This document shows, one piece after another, positions 50,698 to 59,550 of a DNA stretch of 64,000 bases; the first letter of the stretch is position 1; each line of letters starts with the position of its first letter. A model generated the notes under the pieces. That model was not told the DNA's origin. It made no database searches and saw only the letters and a program-made list of their open reading frames with translations. The position numbers and the translations under genes are program-made. The DNA comes from Roseivirga pacifica (GTDB lineage Bacteria; Bacteroidota; Bacteroidia; Cytophagales; Cyclobacteriaceae): NCBI RefSeq assembly GCF_900111145.1, contig NZ_FOIR01000001.1, forward strand, positions 1,309,501 to 1,373,500, read 5' to 3'.

Positions 50698-52157
50698 CGG
50701 AAGTTGTCTGTCATAATTTTTGCTGAGGCCAGTGCTAGTGGAATGCCACCGCCTGGGTGAACGCTACCGCCACAGAAATAGAGGTGCTTTATACGCTTAG
50801 AAAAATTTGGGTGCCTTAAAAACGCAGCAAATTTATTGTTTGAGCTATTACCGTAGAGTGCTCCACCAAATGAGCTGGTTCTTTGTTCTATCAACCTTGG
50901 GTCGAGTAAATCTTCCACTTCAATCAAGGGTTCAATATCCTCTCCCAATATTTTTGAAAGCTTAGTTAAAATGTTTGCCCGTGCCTCCTTAATAAGTCCA
51001 TCCCAATCTTGGCCTTCATTATGGGGTACATTTATCATAGTGAACCAATTTTGACAGCCTTCAGGAGCATCATCAGCTTTATGCGTAGAAGTAATATTGA
51101 TGTAAACCGTTGGATCATCAAATACTGTCTTCTTTTTAAATATGTGGTCGAACTCTGCTTTATAGTCGGCAGAGAAAAATATGTTGTGGAGGTCTAATTG
51201 AGGGAACTGCTTTTTTATGCCCCAATAAAAAATGAGTGCTGAACTACTCTTTGGTTGATTCAGTAACTTTTTGGGCTGCGATTCTCCTTTGAGTAGTTTT
51301 TTATAAGCCGCAACCATATCCATGTTACAAACCACACGGTCGGCCTTGTGAAAGCCCATGCCTGTATTAATACCTTTTGCGATGCCATTGTGTGTAACAA
51401 TGGTTTTTGCTGGAGAATTAAAGTAAAAGTGAACACCCAACCTTTCAGCAAGTTGATAGAGGCTCATGGTGATGTCATGCATGCCTTTTTTAGGAAAGTA
51501 AGCGCCTAGCCCAAATTCTAAATGGGGGATGATATTGAGCGTTGCGGGTGTTTGGTATGGATCCGAACCATTGTAAGTAGCGTAGCGATTGAACAACTGG
51601 GCGGTTTTTTCATTTTTGAAGCGTGCGTTGTTCGCCTCGTTCATCGTTTTGTTAAAGTTGAACTTGTGCAACTTAGTGTATGCTGAAAAGGCTTTGCTAC
51701 CCAGCCAAGTACTTGCTTTGTGCAGCGATTTTTCCATAAATAATGGGGCGAGATTGTTGTACAGAAATGCACTCTGCTTCAGCGCATTTAGTGTGTACTC
51801 TTTCGGCTCACCCAATTTATTGGCAAGTTCCTCTGCAAACCTTTGGTTATCGGACCATGCTGTTAGACTTTCACCCGAAGGGTAGAAGTAGTTGCATGTT
51901 TTCTCCAGTTTAACATACTCAAAATGATCCGCTGGATCTTCTCCGGCTAGCTCAAAGAGTGATTCAACGGCTTGTGGTAATGTGAAAAGGGAGGGACCTG
52001 CATCGAAGCGGTAGCCACCAAGCTTTAGTTCCGTGAGCTTGCCGCCTGGGTAGCTGTTGGCTTCAAAAACGGATACTGTATGTCCTTGTTTGGCTAAGCG
52101 AATAGCGCTGGCAATACCGGCTATGCCGGCACCAATTACAATAACGGTTTTGCCCAT
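50694..52157 (-). CDS. CrtD-like carotenoid 3,4-desaturase / phytoene desaturase family
   Basis: 487 aa. FAD site VIVIGAGIAGIASAIRLAKQGHTVSVFEAN at the N-terminus, then GGKLTELKLGGYRFDAGPSLFT; the C-terminal part is LYFCGGSVHPGGGIPLALASAKIM, the carotenoid desaturase signature. The lineage Cytophagales makes monocyclic carotenoids such as saproxanthin or flexixanthin, for which a CrtD (1-hydroxycarotenoid 3,4-desaturase) is needed; CrtD versus CrtI is a judgement from overall pattern. No other carotenoid gene is nearby. Monocistronic. Confidence 0.82.
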   Translation of the reverse strand: MGKTVIVIGAGIAGIASAIRLAKQGHTVSVFEANSYPGGKLTELKLGGYRFDAGPSLFTLPQAVESLFELAGEDPADHFEYVKLEKTCNYFYPSGESLTAWSDNQRFAEELANKLGEPKEYTLNALKQSAFLYNNLAPLFMEKSLHKASTWLGSKAFSAYTKLHKFNFNKTMNEANNARFKNEKTAQLFNRYATYNGSDPYQTPATLNIIPHLEFGLGAYFPKKGMHDITMSLYQLAERLGVHFYFNSPAKTIVTHNGIAKGINTGMGFHKADRVVCNMDMVAAYKKLLKGESQPKKLLNQPKSSSALIFYWGIKKQFPQLDLHNIFFSADYKAEFDHIFKKKTVFDDPTVYINITSTHKADDAPEGCQNWFTMINVPHNEGQDWDGLIKEARANILTKLSKILGEDIEPLIEVEDLLDPRLIEQRTSSFGGALYGNSSNNKFAAFLRHPNFSKRIKHLYFCGGSVHPGGGIPLALASAKIMTDNFR

Positions 52158-52258
52158 GAATCAGTAATGAGTATTAGGTTGTTGTTGGTGAGTCAATTTC
52201 AATATGTGAAGTAGACCCTACTAAAACAAACCCTTTACATAATTGTTGGGCTGTTCTG

Positions 52259-53512
52259 CTAGTTGTATCGCTCTACGGCCAAAAGTGGTGACGAAACGCT
52301 GGCTTGTTCACCCACAATTTGCTCAGTAAGTAGCTTACCGGTAATGGGGCCTAATGTCCAGCCTAGCATGGCGTGTCCGGTGCCCACTTGCAGGTTACTC
52401 AAGCCACTTACTCTGCCTATATATGGTAGTCCATCGGGAGTGCAAGGGCGTAATCCTGCCCAAGGTTCTATTTCAGAAAAGTCGAATGATTCGTAGTCAG
52501 GGATGGCCTGCTTTACCGCTTCAATAATCCCGGCTACCCTGTTCTGATTGATTTGGTGATTTATACCCGACATTTCCATGGTGCCTGCAATACGCCAGCC
52601 GTGTAACATGGGCGTTGTGGCAATTCTGCCTTCTACCAAAATAGAAGGAAGTTTAGGCATTTTAATTGGCTCCTTGATCATAAAACTATAGCCTTTACCG
52701 GCTTGCAGCGGCATGCTGAGTTTTAGTTTCTTCATTAGCAAAGGTGACCACGAGCCTGCTGCTATCACAAATTCATCGGCTTGGTAAGCGCCAGTATTGG
52801 TGATGAACTCACTTACTTTACCATTCGAAAGCTTGATGTCCTTCAGTGTGGTGTTGTATTGAATGTTTACGCCTCTTTCCACCAGCAGGGCCTCAAACTT
52901 CTTCATAAATACATTTGGTGTCATCCAGGCATCGCAACCAAAATATACTGAGCCGGCCATGTTGTAATTTACATTAGGCTCTAGCTTTTCTGTTTCTTCA
53001 CGGGTTAGGGTTTCAGCTTCTAAGCCGAATGACTGAGCCAGTTTTACCAACTCCTCTTCATGATGGAGTGTGTTCTGTTTCTGGCAAATCATAAGCAGGC
53101 CAGGTTTGTGGTAACCCGCGTCAATCTGTTCCTCTGCCAGTAATTCTTCGTACAATTTCTGGCTCTGGTAGGTCAATTCATAAAGCACAGGAATCGCCTC
53201 TTTCACTCTTTTGTCTGTAGATGCTTTTTTAAAGAGCATACCCCATTTCATCAGGTCCAAATCGAGTTTTGGCTTTATATAAAATGGACTTTTGCTGTTT
53301 AGCATCCACTTAATGCCTTGGCTGATAATTCCGGGTGAGGCAAGTGGGATTAGGTGGCTTGGCGATACATAGCCGGCATTGCCAAACGAGCAATTATTAT
53401 TGCCATCGGTTTGGTCCAAAATGGTTACCTCAATGCCTTGTTTGTTGAGGTAATAGGCGGTGCTGAACCCAACAATTCCTGCACCTACAATTACTACGCT
53501 TTTATTGCTCAT
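52259..53512 (-). CDS. FAD-dependent D-hydroxyproline dehydrogenase (DadA-like)
   Basis: 417 aa. N-terminal Rossmann VVIVGAGIVGFSTAYYLNKQGIEVTILDQ; the DadA-type middle SSFGNAGYVSPSHLIPLASPG-like segment (here NCSFGNAGYVSPSHLIPLASPG); the end has PWAGLRPCTPDGLPYIG and VGTGHAMLGWTLGPITGKL. In this operon it should oxidise cis-4-hydroxy-D-proline to pyrroline-4-hydroxy-2-carboxylate. The previous gene (epimerase) ends 2 bp before its start. A plain D-amino acid dehydrogenase is the alternative, but context favours hydroxyproline. Confidence 0.88.
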   Translation of the reverse strand: MSNKSVVIVGAGIVGFSTAYYLNKQGIEVTILDQTDGNNNCSFGNAGYVSPSHLIPLASPGIISQGIKWMLNSKSPFYIKPKLDLDLMKWGMLFKKASTDKRVKEAIPVLYELTYQSQKLYEELLAEEQIDAGYHKPGLLMICQKQNTLHHEEELVKLAQSFGLEAETLTREETEKLEPNVNYNMAGSVYFGCDAWMTPNVFMKKFEALLVERGVNIQYNTTLKDIKLSNGKVSEFITNTGAYQADEFVIAAGSWSPLLMKKLKLSMPLQAGKGYSFMIKEPIKMPKLPSILVEGRIATTPMLHGWRIAGTMEMSGINHQINQNRVAGIIEAVKQAIPDYESFDFSEIEPWAGLRPCTPDGLPYIGRVSGLSNLQVGTGHAMLGWTLGPITGKLLTEQIVGEQASVSSPLLAVERYN

Positions 53513-53514
53513 TT

Positions 53515-54516
53515 TTAAATTACCTGAAAGCCATGAGCGTAAGGATCGTCTGCTTCGTCAATCAAAATGTTGTTGTAACCTGTGATTTTCGCCCAACCCT
53601 CAATGCTCGGAATAATGGCATCGTAAGCTCCTAATTTCACCTTTTTTTCTACACGTCCAACAAACTGACTACCGATTATACTTTCGTGAACGAATGTGTC
53701 GCCTTCATTCAACAAACCTTTGGCTGCCCATTGTGCCATGCGTGCAGAAGTGCCTGTGCCACATGGTGATCTGTCGATGGCCTTTTCTCCATAAAAAACT
53801 GCATTTCTGGCGGTTGATGTAGCGTTGGTGGGTTTGCCCGTCCAAAGCACGTGACTTAAGCCAGCAATGGTGTCGTTTTCTGGGTGCTGAAATTTGTGTT
53901 TGGCGTTAATCCGTTCGCGAATTATTCGGCTCCATTGAATCAATTGATCGGCAGAATAATAGGCCATGTCGTCAAAGTTTTCCTGCGGATCTACAATAGC
54001 GTAATAGTTTCCGCCATAGGACACATCTACTTTCAGCATGCCCAGAGTAGGGCATTCCACCTCGATATTTTCTTCAGCTAAATAGGAAGGAATATTGGTG
54101 AGCTTAACCGAAGTCACTTTTTTGCTTTTTTGCTGGTATTCGATCAGCACTATGCCTGCAGGTACTTCTAGCCTTAGCTTGCCAGGTTCTTTGGGTTGAA
54201 CGAGGCCTTCTTCCAGCATAAAAGTAACCGTGCCAATGGTACCGTGCCCGCACATTGGTAAACATCCGCTGGTTTCAATAAACAGTACGCCAATGTCGTT
54301 GGCTGCATCGTGCGGAGGGTAAAGAATACTACCGGACATCATGTCGTGACCTCGCGGCTCAAACATCAGTCCGGTACGAATCCAATCGTATTCTTTCAAA
54401 AAATGCTGCCGTTTTTCGCTCATGGAGTTGCCTTGCAACAAGGGACCTCCGGAAGCTACCAAGCGTACCGGGCTACCGCAGGTGTGCCCATCGATACAGA
54501 AAAAACGCTTGCTCAA
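53515..54516 (-). CDS. 4-hydroxyproline epimerase (proline racemase family)
   Basis: 333 aa. Both catalytic cysteines are present: Cys89 in ETSGCLPMCGHGTIG and Cys252 in DRSPCGTGTSARMA. DGHTCGSPVRLV, ASGGPLLQGNSM and MFEPRGHDMMSG also match the HypE group. It interconverts trans-4-hydroxy-L-proline and cis-4-hydroxy-D-proline. The presence of two Cys rather than Cys/Thr excludes the trans-3-hydroxyproline dehydratase. It sits between the aldehyde dehydrogenase (35 bp) and the dehydrogenase (2 bp). Confidence 0.94.
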   Translation of the reverse strand: MSKRFFCIDGHTCGSPVRLVASGGPLLQGNSMSEKRQHFLKEYDWIRTGLMFEPRGHDMMSGSILYPPHDAANDIGVLFIETSGCLPMCGHGTIGTVTFMLEEGLVQPKEPGKLRLEVPAGIVLIEYQQKSKKVTSVKLTNIPSYLAEENIEVECPTLGMLKVDVSYGGNYYAIVDPQENFDDMAYYSADQLIQWSRIIRERINAKHKFQHPENDTIAGLSHVLWTGKPTNATSTARNAVFYGEKAIDRSPCGTGTSARMAQWAAKGLLNEGDTFVHESIIGSQFVGRVEKKVKLGAYDAIIPSIEGWAKITGYNNILIDEADDPYAHGFQVI

Positions 54517-54551
54517 TGCTATCTCAATTAACTATGGTTAAATTTTTAAAC

Positions 54552-56132
54552 TTAGGATATGGGCTTGTTGGTAAAGTCACCATCAACCGTTCTCCAAATG
54601 CCCAGTGGGTTATCATTTTTCAATGCGTCTGGCAATGCCGCCCGTGGCCAGCTTTGGTAGCAAATTGGGCGCATAAACCTGTGTATTGCATCGGCACCAA
54701 CCGAAGTGTATTTCGGGTTTGTGGTCGATGGAAAAGGTCCACCATGATGCATTGAAGGGCAAACTTCAACACCTGTCGGTACTCCATTAAAAAGGATTCT
54801 GCCCACCTTGTTTTGCAATGCCTGAATGATATCGCCATTTGAGGCAAGGTCATTTTCTGTGGCCATCACGGTTCCTGTTAATTGGCCTTCTAACTTGGCT
54901 ACAACTTCAGCCATTTGGGTTGAAGAGCTACATTTTACCAAAAGTGTAAATGGACCGAATACCTCTTGGTGCAATTTAGGGTTGGCCAAAAAGGTGTCTC
55001 CGCTAACTTCCATCGCCAACGGACTGGCCTGATTGCCAGGTGTAGTTTGTTTGGCGGCTAATGTGGTAACACCCAATTCGTTCGCTAGTGCCGAGCTAGT
55101 TGCTTCATAAACATCAGCTATGCCCTTATTGAGCATGGTGGCTGGTGCCGCAGCTGCCAGAGCTTTGCCCAAAGCTTGTGAGAAGGTGTTTAAGACATCG
55201 GATTCAATACCAATGATTAGCCCAGGGTTGGTGCAGAACTGGCCAACGCCCAAAGTAACTGAACCGGCCAATTGCTCAGCCAAAGCTTCGGCTGAAGTAT
55301 TTAATTTTTCTTCTAGTAGTAAAACAGGGTTGGTACTTCCCATTTCAGCATAAACTGGAATAGGCTGTTCGCGCTTGGCTGCCGCATCGAAAATGGCTTT
55401 TCCACCTCGGTAAGAGCCAGTAAAGCCTACTGCTTGAATGCTGGGGTTGGTGACTAAAGCCTGACCAACTTCTACGCTTCCATTTACCATAGAGAATACG
55501 CCATTTGGCATGCATGTTTTCTCAGCGGCTTTCAAAATGGCAGAAGAAACGAGCTCGTTTGTGCCCAAATGCGACTCATGGCCTTTTACTATTACTGGGC
55601 AGCCTGCTGCCAAAGCCGAAGCTGTATCCCCACCTGCGGTTGAGAACGCCAATGGAAAATTGCTAGCGCCAAAAACGGCTACTGGCCCCAATGGAATATC
55701 CATTTTACGCAAGTCAACTTTTGGCAAAGGTTGTCTGTCCGGAATGGCAGTATCAATTGTGGCGTTTACAAAGGAGCCCTCTTCCAGAAGTAAGGCAAAA
55801 GCTTTTAACTGATTACAGGTTCTTCCTCTTTCGCCTGTTATACGCCCCTCGGGTAGGGCAGATTCGGCCATGGCGCGCTGAATCAATTCATCGCCCAAAG
55901 CCATGATTTCGTCTGCAATGGCGTTAAGGAAGGCCGCTCTTTCCTTCGCTGAAACTTGGCTAAAGCTAGTCGCTGCCGATTGAGCCAAGGCGGTAGCCTC
56001 TGCTATTTCTTCTTGGGTAGCAATGGCAAATGCGCCTTCAAGTACTTCGCCAGTTGCTGGGTTAATTGCCGTTAAATGGTCTGTGCCTTTTGCACTTGGC
56101 GTATTGCCAATAAAGTTCTTTCCTGTAATCAT
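54552..56132 (-). CDS. 2-oxoglutarate semialdehyde dehydrogenase (NADP+-type ALDH)
   Basis: 526 aa. Aldehyde dehydrogenase motifs: GPVAVFGASNFPLAFSTAGGD, FTGSYRGGKAIFDAA, catalytic Glu263 (VYAEMGSTNPV) and Cys300 (LGVGQFCTNPG). The length and N-terminal ITGKNFIGN fit the 2,5-dioxovalerate/alpha-KGSA dehydrogenase group. It oxidises alpha-ketoglutarate semialdehyde to 2-oxoglutarate, the last step of hydroxyproline breakdown here. It starts 1 bp after the deaminase stop. Confidence 0.93.
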   Translation of the reverse strand: MITGKNFIGNTPSAKGTDHLTAINPATGEVLEGAFAIATQEEIAEATALAQSAATSFSQVSAKERAAFLNAIADEIMALGDELIQRAMAESALPEGRITGERGRTCNQLKAFALLLEEGSFVNATIDTAIPDRQPLPKVDLRKMDIPLGPVAVFGASNFPLAFSTAGGDTASALAAGCPVIVKGHESHLGTNELVSSAILKAAEKTCMPNGVFSMVNGSVEVGQALVTNPSIQAVGFTGSYRGGKAIFDAAAKREQPIPVYAEMGSTNPVLLLEEKLNTSAEALAEQLAGSVTLGVGQFCTNPGLIIGIESDVLNTFSQALGKALAAAAPATMLNKGIADVYEATSSALANELGVTTLAAKQTTPGNQASPLAMEVSGDTFLANPKLHQEVFGPFTLLVKCSSSTQMAEVVAKLEGQLTGTVMATENDLASNGDIIQALQNKVGRILFNGVPTGVEVCPSMHHGGPFPSTTNPKYTSVGADAIHRFMRPICYQSWPRAALPDALKNDNPLGIWRTVDGDFTNKPIS

Positions 56133-56133
56133 A

Positions 56134-57048
56134 TTATAGATTTAGGTAGTCTGGTAGTGTTGGTCTGGTTTTCAAACCTTCTTCAATAAGCCCTAAAACA
56201 TGGGCTCTTTCCTCGCCAACAAGTGGTAGGCGCGGTGCACGAACGTTTTCCGTACCAATGCCAGTGGCTACTTCTGCCAGCTTGATGTTCTGTACCAAGT
56301 GCGCATTGATGTCGAGCTCTAATAAAGGTAAGAACCAACGGTAGATTTCGCGAGCCTCTTCAATTCTTCCTGCTTTTTGTAGTCTGTAAATGGCTACGGT
56401 TTCTTTAGGGAAGGCACAAACAAGTCCGGCTACCCAACCATCGGCACCCATCACCAAGCTTTCGAGTGCAAGCGTATCTACACCGCTCAAAATGCTGAAT
56501 CGGTCGCCAAAGCGATTACGCATGCGCGTTACGTTCGAAATATCACGCGTAGATTCTTTTACCGCTTGAATGTTCTCGCACCCGGCTAGTTCTGCAAACA
56601 TGTCAAGAGTAACTTCGATTTTATAGTCAACCGGGTTGTTGTAAACCATTATTGGGAGGTCGGTGCTGTTCGCTACGGCCTTGTAGTATTCCACAGTTTC
56701 GCGGTCATCGGCTTTGTAACGCATTGGAGGAAGCATCATTAAGCCACTGGCGCCATTGGCTTTGGCTTTTTCGGCAGCCAAAATTGCGCCTTTGGTGGTT
56801 TGCTCCGCAATGTTCATTACTACTGGTACTTTGCCATCAACGATCTCTACCGTTTTCTTTACCAAAGTGTCTTTTTCGTCATCCATCAATGAGCTGGCCT
56901 CACCCAAAGTGCCACCTAAAATGATACCGTCAACACCAGCTTCTAGTTGTGCCTTAATGTTGGTTTCGAACATTTGTAGATCTAACTCATCGTCTGCCGT
57001 GAACTTGGTAGTTACGGCAGGAAAAATACCTTCCCAGTTAACTTTCAT
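56134..57048 (-). CDS. Pyrroline-4-hydroxy-2-carboxylate deaminase (DHDPS family)
   Basis: 304 aa. DapA/NAL-type TIM barrel: GIFPAVTTKFTADDELDL, GIILGGTLGEASSLMDDEK, PIMVYNNPVDYKI with Tyr135, and the Schiff-base Lys164 in IQAVKESTRDISNV. In the hydroxyproline operon it removes ammonia and water from pyrroline-4-hydroxy-2-carboxylate to give alpha-ketoglutarate semialdehyde. Dihydrodipicolinate synthase is unlikely given the neighbours. It is the first gene of the operon, 125 bp from the divergent AraC regulator. Confidence 0.92.
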   Translation of the reverse strand: MKVNWEGIFPAVTTKFTADDELDLQMFETNIKAQLEAGVDGIILGGTLGEASSLMDDEKDTLVKKTVEIVDGKVPVVMNIAEQTTKGAILAAEKAKANGASGLMMLPPMRYKADDRETVEYYKAVANSTDLPIMVYNNPVDYKIEVTLDMFAELAGCENIQAVKESTRDISNVTRMRNRFGDRFSILSGVDTLALESLVMGADGWVAGLVCAFPKETVAIYRLQKAGRIEEAREIYRWFLPLLELDINAHLVQNIKLAEVATGIGTENVRAPRLPLVGEERAHVLGLIEEGLKTRPTLPDYLNL

Positions 57049-57120
57049 GCTTTTAAAATTTTTGGCAAGGTAGCGGGGCGAAACACTTTCTTCTAGCCGA
57101 TTCTTTACGAGTAATGATAC

Positions 57121-57128
57121 TATATTTG
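57121..57128 (+). promoter_or_regulatory. -7 element (TATATTTG) for the divergent AraC gene
   Basis: Exact TAnnTTTG match 46 bp before the GTG start; no clear -33 box. The 125-bp divergent region must also carry the hydroxyproline operon promoter, where only a weak TACCTTGC (minus strand) is seen. Confidence 0.5.
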
Positions 57129-57173
57129 CATGCTTATGTATGATGATTGATTAAGTGAGTATAAATTACATCT

Positions 57174-58037
57174 GTGAGAGTTTTACCCTTTAGAATTCCA
57201 AAAGCTGAGCAAAGTGCTATTCATCTGCAGATTGATGATGAGCCATACTTTTACGATAAGCTGCATCAGCATCCTGAAAGGCAGTTGACAGTAATTGAAA
57301 AGGGTGAAGGGACGTTAATCTATGGCGATTTTGTGGGGCGATTTGCTCCGGGTGATGTCTTTCTAATGGGGTCGAATGTGCCGCATGTGTTTCGTTGCGA
57401 TGAGCAATTCTATGCTAAAAATGAATCTGGTGCAGCACTTTCCAGGTCTATCTTTTTCGATTGGGAAGGAATGGGTACAGCGTTTACGCAATTGCCTGAA
57501 TTTCGCAAGGTGAATGCTTTTTTGGCACAAGCAGAACAAGGTGGAGTAGCTACAGGAAAACTTACATCTGAGATCAGTGATCTGTTCGAGGCTATTTTTA
57601 AAAAGAGGGGAGTGGAGCGCTTCAATCTTTTTATGACGGTGCTTGATAGGCTGAGTAGGTCGAAGTTATGGAAGCCGCTTTCAGCTTTGCCAAATCGTAA
57701 TTTAAAGGAGCTTGAAGGCCAGCGATTGGACGATATCTTTCAGTTTACGATGACGAATTATCAGCGACCAATTGCTTTGGAAGAACTCGCTGAACTAACG
57801 CATATGAATAAGGCTGCTTTCTGTCGCTATTTTAAGCAGCACACGCGCAAGACCTATGTGGAGTTTTTGAATGAATACCGGGTGAATCGGGCTTGTAGCT
57901 TACTGCTTCAGGCCGACCGAACAGTAGCAGCGGTGGCTTACGAGGTGGGTTTTAATAATCTATCGCACTTTAACCGAAAATTTAAAGCAGTAATGACCCA
58001 AACGCCTAAGGCGTTTATTGCCGCTGCAAAGGGCTAG
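57174..58037 (+). CDS. AraC-family regulator of the hydroxyproline operon
   Basis: 287 aa with a GTG start. The N-terminal cupin domain (KLHQHPERQLTVIEKGEGTLIYGDFVGRFAPGDVFLMGSNVPHVFRC, residues 30-80) is the likely sensor. The C-terminal helices are IALEELAELTHMNKAAFCRYFKQHTRKTYVEFLNEYRVNRA and RTVAAVAYEVGFNNLSHFNRKFKAVM. It lies divergent to the four catabolic genes, so it most likely activates them in response to hydroxyproline or an intermediate; this is inferred from context. A hairpin begins 1 bp after its stop codon. Confidence 0.9.
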   Translation: MRVLPFRIPKAEQSAIHLQIDDEPYFYDKLHQHPERQLTVIEKGEGTLIYGDFVGRFAPGDVFLMGSNVPHVFRCDEQFYAKNESGAALSRSIFFDWEGMGTAFTQLPEFRKVNAFLAQAEQGGVATGKLTSEISDLFEAIFKKRGVERFNLFMTVLDRLSRSKLWKPLSALPNRNLKELEGQRLDDIFQFTMTNYQRPIALEELAELTHMNKAAFCRYFKQHTRKTYVEFLNEYRVNRACSLLLQADRTVAAVAYEVGFNNLSHFNRKFKAVMTQTPKAFIAAAKG

Positions 58038-58038
58038 T

Positions 58039-58207
58039 CAAGGTCTCACTCAAAGTGAGGCCTTGAATGCTTGAGACTTCAAGCTTCTCCTCCAGTCTTG
58101 GTGTCCTAACCAAGACAGTCAGGAAAGCCAACCGGTGCGGACACCGGTTGTGGTAGTTTAGGTTCTAATTCTTTAATAGTCAGCTTGTTGGTGACAGCAC
58201 CAACAAG
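58039..58207. repeat. Array of five consecutive hairpins between catabolic operons
   Basis: The 181-bp gap contains five stem-loops in a row: 58039-58065 (12-bp stem with one G-T pair, loop CAA), 58069-58084 (6 bp), 58095-58116 (8 bp), 58129-58150 (9 bp) and 58184-58207 (10 bp), all otherwise perfect. The last three share a GGTG/CACC-type core; the third and the reverse of the fourth both read GGTGTCC at the loop. None has a T-run. The first may terminate the AraC transcript; the rest are unexplained. Confidence 0.75.
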
Positions 58208-58218
58208 GGGGGAGTCAG

Positions 58219-59547
58219 TTAGCCCAACTTTTCAACTAAGGCCTCAAAGTCCAGCTGTTCCCAATTGTTAGCAACACTCGGTTGCTTTAGCACTTCATCC
58301 ATAATGGCTTGCTGTTTTTTGCCAATGGCATGTGCCTCTGAATAGCGTAAGTCGCTAAAGGTTACCATTGGGTAAAGTGGTAACCATTTTTTCGGGTACA
58401 ATTCGTTCAGTCGTTTTTCAATTTTCTTCTGCAGGATAAACTGCGGATCGGCCACTTTATCGCGCATTTCTATAAAGTTGTAAAGCGCTAAGTCGGCTAT
58501 TGCTTCGGCATCCGGAATTCTCAAAGCTTCGTATTCCTTCAACAGATCGCGGTTTAGGTCTTCGTGCTTGTCGAGCAACTGACCCAAAACGAAACAGTCT
58601 TCAAATCCGGCATTCATTCCCTGACCGTAGAAGGGCACAATAGCATGTGCCGCATCGCCAATCAAAGCTGTTTTGCCTTTTACCCACGGATTGCACCTTA
58701 CGGTAACCAAACCCGAGGTTGGGTTGCCAAAAAAGTCATCAACTAAGGTGGGCATTAGCTCAGTGGCATCAGCAAATTCCTTCTCAAAAAACTCTTGGAC
58801 AGCTTCCTTATGGCTCAGTGTTTCAAAAGAAGTTTGGCCCTTCATTGGGAAGAAAAGCGTAACTGTAAAGCTCTTATCTAAATTTGGCAAAGCGATAAGC
58901 ATGTAGCTGCCTCGTGGCCAAATGTGCAGTGCATTCGATGCTATGGCAAAGTCGCCATCTGGTGTTGCAGGAATTACCAGCTCTTTGTAGCCTGCCGTGA
59001 TATATTGTTGAGAATAATTAAAAAGAGGTGTTTTCAAATAAGCATTTCTCAATGCTGAGAATGCACCATCGGCACCAAAAATAAAGTCTGCACCGACTGT
59101 GACTTCTCCTTGCTCGTTTTCGAATTTGGCTTCCGGTTTATCAAAGTCTACATCGGTACATTTATGGTCGAAGTAGATTTTTACACCATTTCTTTCGGCT
59201 TCATTCATCAGCAATTCGTTCAGTCCGGCCCGCGAAATTGAGTTGATGAATTCGCCATTCATTCCGTAGGGCTGCATTTGCAAATTGCCGGCCCGATCGT
59301 GAATCATGCGGCCATGCATGGGTATGCACATTTTCTTCACCTTATGGTCAATGCCAATTTGTTCCAAAGCTTTCAACCCACGTTTACTCAACGCTAAGTT
59401 GATCGATCGGCCACCATCAAGTTGCGTTTTGCGCATGTCGGGCCTGCGTTCGTAAAGTGACACTTTAAAGCCTTTTTTGGCCAGCATTGTTGACAATAAG
59501 GAGCCTACCAAACCAGCTCCTAATACCATAATGTGTTTCTTTCCCAT
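58219..59547 (-). CDS. kmo: Kynurenine 3-monooxygenase
   Basis: 442 aa. FAD motif MVLGAGLVGSLLSTMLAKKGFKVSLYERRPDMR, then GGRSINLALSKRGLKAL (KMO-type), and the second FAD motif GKTALIGDAAHAIVPFYGQGMNAGFEDC. It hydroxylates kynurenine to 3-hydroxykynurenine with NADPH and O2. It is the last gene of the operon, starting 3 bp after kynU. A short hydrophobic C-terminal tail as in eukaryotic KMO is absent. Confidence 0.95.
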   Translation of the reverse strand: MGKKHIMVLGAGLVGSLLSTMLAKKGFKVSLYERRPDMRKTQLDGGRSINLALSKRGLKALEQIGIDHKVKKMCIPMHGRMIHDRAGNLQMQPYGMNGEFINSISRAGLNELLMNEAERNGVKIYFDHKCTDVDFDKPEAKFENEQGEVTVGADFIFGADGAFSALRNAYLKTPLFNYSQQYITAGYKELVIPATPDGDFAIASNALHIWPRGSYMLIALPNLDKSFTVTLFFPMKGQTSFETLSHKEAVQEFFEKEFADATELMPTLVDDFFGNPTSGLVTVRCNPWVKGKTALIGDAAHAIVPFYGQGMNAGFEDCFVLGQLLDKHEDLNRDLLKEYEALRIPDAEAIADLALYNFIEMRDKVADPQFILQKKIEKRLNELYPKKWLPLYPMVTFSDLRYSEAHAIGKKQQAIMDEVLKQPSVANNWEQLDFEALVEKLG

Positions 59548-59550
59548 AGG

